Both the position numbers and the translations under genes were made by a program. A DNA stretch of 64,000 nucleotides from Dactylellina haptotyla. Taxonomy: Eukaryota > Ascomycota > Orbiliomycetes > Orbiliales > Orbiliaceae. The notes beneath the pieces are model-generated. The model searched no databases. It saw only the letters and a list, made by a program, of their open reading frames with translations, and was not told the DNA's origin. Numbering within the stretch: the stretch's first letter is position 1; each line of letters starts with the position of its first letter. The stretch lies in assembly GCA_031310005.1 (NCBI GenBank), contig CM062386.1, positions 2,914,001 to 2,978,000 on the forward strand, in the 5' to 3' direction. This document shows positions 56,121 to 64,000 of this stretch, piece after piece.

Positions 56121-57497
56121 CGGGATATCTAGTACTAGAATGGAAAAATTAAAAATATTTTTTGTAAAATAGGAGCAAGAAGTCCCCTGTAGTCGGTGTT
56201 TCTTTTTAAGATACGCAAGCAGTTGATCCTCATAGTTCTTGTTGGCGGTGATGAGAAGCGAAATGTGTATAGATAGTACCAATTCTCTTCTCTTTTGACA
56301 TACAAAGGCACTAGTTCAATGGAATCAAGTTGGGCGCTTAAGCTTCTTTCCTGTCTGAACTGGCCGCGTTAGACACCATCGCGGCACAACAGAAGTTCTT
56401 CGTCCCTGCCGAACAGAGTCGATTGACTGATTTAGCTTTGCCACGGTGGTCCTAAAATTGTGCTATTTTGTATCTTTTACTTCATTTCATTCTTTATGAA
56501 ATTTGAGCGATTAGGTATACGAGAAGGTACATACGAATATTATAAGTGGGCCGCAGATGCTTGACTTGCTACTAATACCTGACAGCAAAGTAGTGCAATC
56601 TGCTATGGTGTCTTTCTAGAACCTAGGAAGGAGAGCCTCTCGCTAGCAAGGCATATTTGCGTTTTTGCCCAAGAGTTCCTCTCGTATTGTTTTTGCTTAT
56701 TCATGTAAGGTACTATTTGCTGGTTCGTAAAGCTTAGTCGCGCAAGGACAAGCTTCCGGCTTCCAAGACTCTACCTTCCTTGCTTCCAGGGTTCCGATCG
56801 ATGCAATCTCGGATCGCGGTCCGCCCTATTACAGTCAATGAACTTTTATAAGATGCCATATATTCTGTAAATCTTATCCGAAAGGAAGGTACGACCATCT
56901 CGTGAAATCAATGCGAACTGCGCTTGCAGCACAGCACTTGAGCCTCGCCAGGGATTCGTGACAAAGTCAACAACACCTTCCCGAGTTGTATTCCCAGCCC
57001 TGCATCCTCCCCTCGTTCCTCTTCTGGAACGACCGAGGTAGCGTCTTGCTGTCCAGGAACCCAAGAATATTGCATCCATCTATGAGCTTTTAGAATGCCA
57101 GTTTCATAATACCTGGTATCCACGATCGGAGTTTAATTGCTATATGTTAAAGTTTTCTGAATTCAGGAATTACGAGATTTTGCTTACAGGGAACACCATG
57201 CGAACGAAGGCGCAGGCTGGCGTATTCTTCCGTTGATACCATGAAGATAGTTATTTGACGATACGAGATTCTCATATTCTGAGTCGAAGGCATTATGAGC
57301 AATCTTTGACTATATCTTAATTTCTGGATGTCATAACCAGGGGACTAAATTCATATATATAGAAGACCAAAATATCCCACAGCTTGATCTCAGAAACTCC
57401 GATTCTCGTGTTCGCAGGAGTCCTAAGCATTACGCTCATTTACAATATTCTCTGATTTTTAACTACTTCGTTCATTTCAAAAAAGATTTCATAAAAT
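56121..57497. other. Divergent upstream region of ankyrin and LysM genes
   Basis: 1.4 kb between a minus-strand and a plus-strand start. The open stretches at 56846-57123 on minus look random. A TATATATAG box at 57354-57362 lies about 140 bp before the LysM start and is a candidate TATA element. Confidence 0.45.
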
Positions 57498-58718
57498 ATG
57501 AAGCAATTTCTTTCTCTCGCAATCACAGCCGGGCTGTTGGTGAACCAAGTCGCCTCCAGACCTTTAGCTGCAGAAACCGGTCCAACGAGTAAGTACTATT
57601 GAATTGGACATAGATGATTATATAATATCAAACTTACTGAAACCAACGTCTTTCTATAGCCCCCATCAAGCCAGAGCAAACTGAGAAAGATGAAGCTCCG
57701 AGTTGCGATCTGTGGTATATTGCAGAAGAAGGTAACGAAATAGCCTCTAGCTAAGCTTCCAATTTAGAAATGATAGAATTAGTAATATAATATACTAACA
57801 CTCAATCCGTCAGGCGAAACATGTCTTGCAATTTCAAAGAAAACTGGCATCAAACTGAATGACTTGTACGCATGGGTAGGAAACAGTCCATACACGGTAT
57901 ATTTGGTTAGGCGGTATCGACTAATTCATTCGCGGATTTAGAATCCCGCATTCAATGCTGGCTGCTTCAAGGTGAAAGCAGGTTGGGGATATTGTATAGA
58001 TGCCCCTGCTAGCGAAGGAGCAACTACCCCTGCGCCTGCTACTACTAGTAGTACTACTGTCGCAGCTTCTACCACAACTACATCTGCTACCACTATCGAT
58101 ATCACCACGACTATATCTACTACTCCTACTACTACTACTACTCCTACTACTACTCCTACTACTACCACTACCACGACTACATCTATTACTACTACCACCA
58201 CTTCCCAGATCCCAACAACTACAAGCGTGCCGCCGACAACGACCACGACCGCAAAGCCAACCACGACCGCGGTCACAACTACTGTGGTTACTACGACTAC
58301 GAAGTCAACTACGACTCCGCCACCTCAACCTCCAGTACCTACTTTTACCCCTCAGCAATTCCCACCAATCAAGGGCAAAGCCGTCCAATGTGTCACCGCG
58401 ACACCAGGAAAGCCAGCACCTCCAAGCAACTACGCAGGAAATACTCTCGCCAGAGCCCTCAAGGAGGCTTGCGCTCAGATGCTGCCAGGTGGCACCAAGT
58501 ATCTCGAGAAAGGGCTACCATACGGCGGAGTTGCCGCTGAAGGTGGAAGGAACGTGAACTTCTACATGAAGATCTGGTTGGGTGGTTTCCCAGTGACCAA
58601 TGAGCTGTGCGTCGAGCACATGATGAATATCTCGAATGGTTGTAACACAAATGGGAGAACATTCGGTGGATGCGCTTACAGCTCTGACTTGAACTTCCAA
58701 GCCTGCATCTTCCCTTAA
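57498..58718 (+). CDS. Secreted LysM protein with Thr-rich linker and C-terminal domain
   Basis: Four exons: 57498-57588, 57660-57731, 57814-57875, 57942-58718. Introns have GTAAGT, GTAACG and GTAGGA donors, a TACTAACAC branch point in the second, and all keep frame. The product is 333 residues. Signal peptide 1-19. One LysM domain spans 46-93 (CDLWYIAEEGETCLAISKKT, DLYAWNPAF, C83, C93), which binds chitin-type N-acetylglucosamine chains. Residues about 96-215 are an almost pure Thr/Pro linker. Residues about 216-333 form a separate Cys-containing domain (AVQCVTATPGKP, ALKEACAQMLPG, ELCVEHMMNISNGC, FGGCAYSSDLNFQACIF). I do not recognise that domain. LysM effectors hide chitin from host immunity or protect hyphae; which applies here is unknown. 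The C-terminal domain makes it larger than typical effectors. Confidence 0.88.
58118..58195 (+). repeat. ACT/ACC trinucleotide run in the LysM linker
   Basis: Tandem ACT/ACC/CCT codons encode long Thr runs in the linker of the LysM protein. Slippage could change linker length between strains. Confidence 0.85.
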
Positions 58719-58914
58719 ATGAACTTTCAAACACAATTTTTTTTTCTTTACCAAGCGAGCTCTTTATACGGGCGTGCGATAGTTTTAGATGATTCGTACA
58801 TTTATTTTTAATTTTAAACCTAGATATTATACTACAATTTGACAATACTTGGTTGACAAAAAAGACTCATAACTAAAGCAGCGTAGTCAGCTAATGGACT
58901 TATTTGACCGTTAC

Positions 58915-61900
58915 CTAGCAAATTTCCCAACCATCCGCTTCTAGTTCGCGAGTTCCCTCTATCACCACCTTCTCCTCGCTTGATATCTGCTTCTTAAACT
59001 CCCACACCCCCGACCCAACGGTCCTCACCAGCTTTCCCAAAAACCGGATATCCGCCTCACAATTTCCCGGTATTTTAACTTGCATTCTGATCATCCCATC
59101 ACCGGTATTATACATCCAAGTACACTCACAACTCCCCTTCGGACTATCATAAATCATTTTTGCCCTCGTAAGCCCGCTCGATGGACTGGGGATCGGATCT
59201 ATCACGAATTTCCAGCCACCAGGGTATCCTTCCACGTTCTCCTTTTTGATCCCGCCGATATTTTCGAATATCCACCGTCCCACGCTTCCATACGCGTAAT
59301 GGTTCAGACTTGTCATGCCCGCGGTGTTTACGCTGCCATCCGGCTTGACGGCGTCCCAGCGCTCCCAGATTGTGGTTGCGCCCATGGTTATGGGGTATAG
59401 CCAGGATGGCGGGTTTCTAGTACCCAGGAGGACGTCATACGCTAGGGATATGGATTCGAGGCGGCTTTGCGGGGTTGATTTGGGTGAGGGTGCGCAGATG
59501 GCGTGGAGAAGCTCCGGGGTCCCTGCGAACCCGGTGGATAGATAACAGAGGTTCGTTCGGACGATGAAGTGGAGACGGTCGACCGCTGCTTTTCTGCTGT
59601 TTTCTGGGAGAAGTTGGAAGTTTAGTGCTAGGGCGTGTGCGGTTTGGGTGTCTTGAGATAAAATCTGTGGTGGTTCGTATTTCTGGTTATTTGCCTCCAT
59701 GGATTTATGTGGGAGCATATATTTCGATTGCCACTGGGCTGTTAGATCGGCGGCTTGTGATTCCCAGTATTCGATTTTATCGGGCATTCCCAGCACTTTA
59801 GCTATTTTGACTAGGGTATTCGTGATGTTGCAAAGCCAACTGTCGGCGACATACATTGGAGCCGTAGCTGGGCGGTCGGGCGCATCTGGTGGGGCGCTTG
59901 GATCTAACCAGTCGCCGAATTGGAAACCAGGGCCCCAAAGTCCGGTTGATGGATCTTTCGGGATGCCTTTGATATGGTATTCTTCCATTGCGTCGAACAG
60001 CTCCCTGAGGAGGCTTGTATCGCCGTAGGTCTCGTAAAGATACCAAGGAAGAGTGACGAGAACATCTTGCCACAAGGCGTTTGGTCTATGGGAACCAGGT
60101 GGATACAGAGCATTTGGGGAGCTGATCTTCCAGTTAGTATGATAGAAGCTTTAGGAATTTCAAGTCACATACACTAAAGGAGGAACGTGACGGCCACCGA
60201 TTATCTGGCCATCCACCAAGCCGTGGAGCCAGGATCTCAAAAAACTCTGGCAATCAAAAATGTAGACTGCAGTTGGTCCAAAAGCCTATCTAGCAAATTA
60301 GAAGTAGTATGGGGTAGATTATGCCTACTGCGACTTACGTTAATGTCACCGGTCCTACAAAGTATTATGTTAGTGGCGATTTTCAATATTTCTCTGTTTC
60401 AGCTAATGCTAGTAGAGATTAGAACTCACCAACCCAGTCGTTCGTCTCTTTGGGGGCAATCCGTGCATATTGATAAGAAATTCGCTCTAGCACTCCATTG
60501 TATATTGTTCACCAACCTGTTCAATTCTGGGTGGCTACTTTCAAACGTCAATCCTCTGGGTAGATCGCTCCCATAAACCTTTGCGACTATCTCCAGCCCC
60601 TCGATCCAAGGGTGAACTTGCACATATCGAAAGCCGTGGAAAGTAAATTCCGGTTCGAATTCCTCAACACCAGATCCGTCAAAGATGTAACGGTCGGTAG
60701 CTTTTGCATCCCGAAGAAGGTCCGTACACGGTGTCCCGTTGGGTTGCAGAACCTCCACGTGCACAAAGGTGATTTCTGTACCAGCTGGTGCTGACCCTTT
60801 CATCCGAATCCTACCCGCAGCGTTTTGTCCGAAATCTAGAATCTTCCTGCCGTCTGGCGAGGTGATTATGTCTTTGACCGTATGAACTCCGGTACAGCGG
60901 ATCGGTGGACTAAGAGTAGATTGAAGGACTGGCGCTTTATCACCAGAAAAAGCATCCTTTATAATTCTGACATCTTCCCATACATTTCCGTGTACCTTGT
61001 CGTCCAGAAACTTGTCGATCTTGATACGCGCATCGTAGTGCTCGCCGTCGTACAGTTCGGTTTCCTGAATCGGACATGTCCGGGTGCACTTCCATCCTGT
61101 CTCTTTCGTCTCTCCAGTCCAAGAAAATGTGCCATTATCGCCTATGAACATGCTGCTAAAGAGGAATAAAGCCATAAACCCGGTTTCGTGCCCGAAGACA
61201 CCTCGCCTAGCCTGCGTTCCACTCACAAGCCGGCCGCGGTACCATCCATCCGCGACAAAGACGGTGACTATATTCTCGCCCGCGCGTAGATGCTGCGCTA
61301 TGTCAAAAGTTTGGTATAACAATCTGCGTTTGTACTCTGTCCAGCCGGGCTCCATGATGGTATCACTGACTGGTTTCCCATTGACATATATCTTGTAGGT
61401 GCCGAAAGCTGTTGCAGATATCCTAGCAAGCCTGGGAGGATCTTTTTCGAAAACGAAAGTTTTTCTGAATACTGAGACTGGCTCTGGTTTATTCCAGTTG
61501 TCGAGGTTCCAAGGTGTGCTGATTGGTGCTATCGTTGGGGCTACCGCTTGCCAACTAGCGAATCCGCCAGCGACGATTGCCGTCTGGAAGTCCAAGTCCG
61601 CTGAGACAGTAATCGTATCTTCAGTATTTACTCCGAGTTTGAGTGCAAGATCTTTAGCTAGATCATCGACGGAGGCCGTAGTGGTTTGCACTTTCTGCCC
61701 AGAGTTACCAGCAGCAAGTGGAGATGGCGGCGGCACTTGCCCTGGGACGATTTTATGATTATCATCTCTAGCGAGCACAGCCAAAACAGTGATCCGGTAG
61801 AGGCAAAATGATTCGAGTGGCTGAAAGACACCAGGCCACGGAATATTCTCCGTTAAAGAACTTTTCGCTCCCCGCGAGGCGACATATGTCGTCGACTCGG

Positions 61901-62153
61901 GCTTCACAACACTGGTACCACCAGTAACCCTGGGGTTTCGGAATTTTGCTCGCTGCAAATACAGCGCATAGCTCACCTGCCGCCAGTCCCAGGAGGACAC
62001 TGGTGTCGAATAAGACCACGATACTGAAGGAGTCGGGTCGTCGACTGCGGATAAATTGGACGTATGCGACAGCCTTAGGTTTGTGATTTCAAGAGGTAGA
62101 TCTGCCTGCGACCTAGGTAAAGGTACGAATATATTTGTCGCTACGGAATCCAT
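58915..62153 (-). CDS. Alpha-L-rhamnosidase, glycoside hydrolase family 78
   Basis: Four exons on minus: 60430-62153, 60339-60354 (16 bp), 60173-60285, 58915-60121. The 16 bp exon supplies the codons for TGDIN, restoring the signature CPQRDERLGWTGD (566-578). All junctions keep frame; the third uses GTATGT with ATCAG, the alternative giving a one-residue-different joint. The product is 1019 residues, usual for the multidomain bacterial-type GH78. Beta domains occupy the first 500 residues (FRKTFVFEKDPP, YKIYVNGKPVSDTIMEPGW, ILDFGQNAAGRIRMKG). The (alpha/alpha)6 catalytic barrel contains the signature and WDAVKPDGSVNTAGMTSLNH. A C-terminal beta domain ends the chain. It removes terminal alpha-L-rhamnose from pectin fragments or plant glycosides by inversion. 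There is no signal peptide, so it is probably cytosolic, acting on imported rhamnosides. Confidence 0.94.
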
Positions 62154-62785
62154 AATTCTGTTTCGCTTGTGCTACCCAGCCTCGAGGCAGATATATTTTG
62201 TCGCTATGAACGATTGGACGACCAAACGAATTCGGTAGAGCTTGAGCGGGTTTCCAAACTGTCTGCGATTCAGGGACCGAATCTCAGAGGATTATATAGT
62301 AGAATGAGGACAAGTCCAGATTGTTTCACAAAACCACGGGGGAGAGAATGAACAGGTTGTGTTTAAACGCCTCGGGGATTTGATTGGACTTCTCCACACT
62401 GTCTCCGCATGCATCACGTCCGCGACATGATCTCCGGTACGCATTGCCGATTTGATGCTTCTGCGGGCAGCGCATTCATCGTACGCGTCGTACGTTGGAT
62501 TGTGGCACAGCCCAACACATCGGTGGGCCCTTGGCCTTGCCAATACGGGCGGTGAATGCAGCGAAGGAACATAAGCTAGAACTCTCGGGTATCTCAAGCC
62601 GAAAGGGTAGTGGTACTTAGAGATGAAGGAACTGATTATCAGTTATCAAGATTATTTATTTTTAATATTTCTCCCTATTTACATGTATACACTACAAGAA
62701 TTGAAAATGAAAAAAGCGCTCCAAACGCCCTTAAATGTAAACGTTACACGGCAGACTGGTACATATGTGTACAACTACGGCAAAA
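62154..62785. other. Upstream region of the GH78 gene
   Basis: 632 bp between the GH78 start and the stop of the GST gene, both on minus. No gene is supported. It holds the GH78 promoter (CTCGGG-type and AT-rich segments, none diagnostic) and the GST terminator. Confidence 0.5.
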
Positions 62786-63436
62786 TCAAGCCGAACGAGC
62801 CTGAATCTGGGCTTTATGAACGGCCAAAATTTCTGCTTCCTCTTTGAGTGTTTTGATAGCAGCAGGACGGGCGTCAACACGATCCTTCCACCCGGCAAAG
62901 TTCTTTAGGTGATCGATATTAACACCGGATCGGCTGTTCCAAATAGTGGCCCACGCGTATGCATCTGCCACAGTGAATTGCTCACCAAACAGATACGAAC
63001 GACCGTCCGCAAGCTGCTTATCGAGTCTTTCGTATGCCTTCAACAGTTTGTTGCTGTTGAACTTGATTCCTTCCTCGGTCATGAGCTTACGCATCAGAGG
63101 AATGTGCTTCTGCGCAATCTCAGTAGCGAGGAAAACGAGAAACTGATCCATCTTGACACGATCGAGAGTGCCATGTCGTGGGATCAGACCGGCTTCAGGA
63201 TGCTGGTCAGCCAAGTAGGAAGTGATGATTACTGTTTCGGAAATCAAATCATCAGTGTTGTCGTTGATCTTGAGAACAGGGACGTAGAGAAGAGGGTTGA
63301 TGGCAGCGAAATCGTCACCATTGGAAGTAGACTTTCCGAATACGTCAAAGTGGACGAGTTCGTGCTCTATGCCGAGTTCATTGGCTACCAATTGAGCAGC
63401 GCGCGAACAAGTGTCGTAGGCAATGTAAAGCTTCAT
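62786..63436 (-). CDS. Glutathione S-transferase
   Basis: Single exon, 216 residues, normal GST length. The N-terminal thioredoxin-like domain reads MKLYIAYDTCSRAAQLVANE, with Cys10 at the position used by beta-class bacterial GSTs, then NPLLYVPVLKIND (the cis-Pro) and DLISETVIITSYLAD (the Glu/Ser pair binding the glutathione gamma-glutamyl group). The C-terminal helical domain contains LFGEQFTVADAYAWATIW, the N-capping box region, and WKDRVDARPA. It conjugates glutathione to electrophiles or reduces peroxides in the cytosol. The resemblance to bacterial GstA-type enzymes suggests an old transfer or a fungal beta-like class; this is inference. It lies 632 bp upstream of the GH78 gene on the same strand. 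Confidence 0.93.
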   Translation of the reverse strand: MKLYIAYDTCSRAAQLVANELGIEHELVHFDVFGKSTSNGDDFAAINPLLYVPVLKINDNTDDLISETVIITSYLADQHPEAGLIPRHGTLDRVKMDQFLVFLATEIAQKHIPLMRKLMTEEGIKFNSNKLLKAYERLDKQLADGRSYLFGEQFTVADAYAWATIWNSRSGVNIDHLKNFAGWKDRVDARPAAIKTLKEEAEILAVHKAQIQARSA

Positions 63437-64000
63437 TTTGCAGGTGGAATTTAATATTGTTTTCGAAGTGTTTTTATAAATTTATTTGGGGGTTTGTAAG
63501 AAGAGTGCGAAGCTGGTTGTGTTGATTGGTTCTTAATGTTCGATAGTAAATCATGTCCAGTTCGAGGCAGAACAGCGTGAATTTATGCTCCCCGCATTTC
63601 ATATTGCAGAATATTGAAACAAAGCTCAATAAGTCTCTAATCGCTGCTTTGGTAAATTACCAATGGGTATTCGGGATAGTGATTTGGTAATCAGTTCAGC
63701 AATTCCTCTTCATTCGGAATAGTCCACACAACAGATGTTGATTACGTCAGTTTCAGGCCCTGCCCAACACCTAAGCGCATTTCTGCTGTTCGGATCCGGC
63801 AAACTGGACAAGGGTGCAGGAGAACACCAAATTCGATTATGTCAGCGCCACATGAGTAATCAGATCCGTACCCGAGTTGAGCTCAGGCACCAAAATATTG
63901 AGGAGCCTGAAGCCCAATAACTATGCCCAATCGTGGAATATTGCAGATATTAGAATCCAATAGTATTATAGATTTCTAATTTTTTTTTTTAATGGTTCAC
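63437..64000. other. Upstream region of the GST gene to the window end
   Basis: 564 bp. No coding frame is supported. It holds the GST promoter. The last 20 bases are poly-T-rich. Confidence 0.5.

Noticed and set aside
57938-58276. Val-rich 112-codon frame on minus
   Set aside because: It is the antisense of the Thr-codon microsatellite in the LysM linker.

Overview
The window looks like a stretch of a filamentous ascomycete (Pezizomycotina) genome. Short introns of about 50-150 bp with GTAAGT/GTATGT donors, CTAAC-like branch points and YAG acceptors are everywhere. The gene set is typical of plant- or litter-associated fungi: AA9 LPMO, LysM protein, GH78 rhamnosidase, P450/terpene synthase, fungal-rhodopsin-type membrane protein, Dal5-type transporter, ankyrin proteins. 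The content would suit Leotiomycetes, but lineage cannot be fixed from the sequence alone. I see no rRNA, tRNA, CRISPR or intact transposon. Exon models were built by hand from splice signals and reading-frame continuity.

Left part (1-12.6 kb): the C-terminal part of an ankyrin-repeat protein cut by the window edge; a UPF0145/YbjQ-type protein; a multi-pass membrane protein; a two-gene terpenoid unit (cytochrome P450 on minus, class I sesquiterpene-synthase-like gene on plus, divergent from a 1.4 kb shared upstream region); a Ser/Thr-rich surface protein with a Kre9/Knh1-like head and a C-terminal membrane anchor; and an unrecognised two-exon gene. A 3.9 kb gene-poor stretch (12.6-16.5 kb) follows, with diverged short repeats.

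Middle (16.5-41 kb): an acyltransferase-3 membrane protein, a small secreted protein, a membrane-anchored aspartic-protease-fold protein that has lost both catalytic motifs, a secreted protein resembling the DUF7029/DUF7223 class, a small secreted protein, a probable gene remnant, an APC-family permease with a 17 bp exon, an AA9 LPMO with a very long Pro/Thr/Ser-rich tail ending in a Cys-rich module, and a 991-residue unknown protein with PP1-docking-like motifs.

Right part (41-64 kb): an ankyrin-repeat/subtilisin fusion gene whose frame is broken between the catalytic Asp and His; a fungal-rhodopsin-type 7TM protein; a Dal5/allantoate-type MFS transporter; a small one-TM protein; another ankyrin protein with an acidic N-terminal region; a LysM protein with a Thr-rich linker and a new C-terminal domain; a cytosolic GH78 alpha-L-rhamnosidase; and a glutathione S-transferase.

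How they work together: the P450 and terpene synthase plausibly form a small biosynthetic unit. The AA9, GH78, transporters and LysM protein fit a plant-polymer or plant-interaction lifestyle. The ankyrin genes, especially the ankyrin-subtilase fusion, are of the kind found in fungal self/non-self recognition repertoires. The ankyrin-subtilase gene is the most unusual item in the window.
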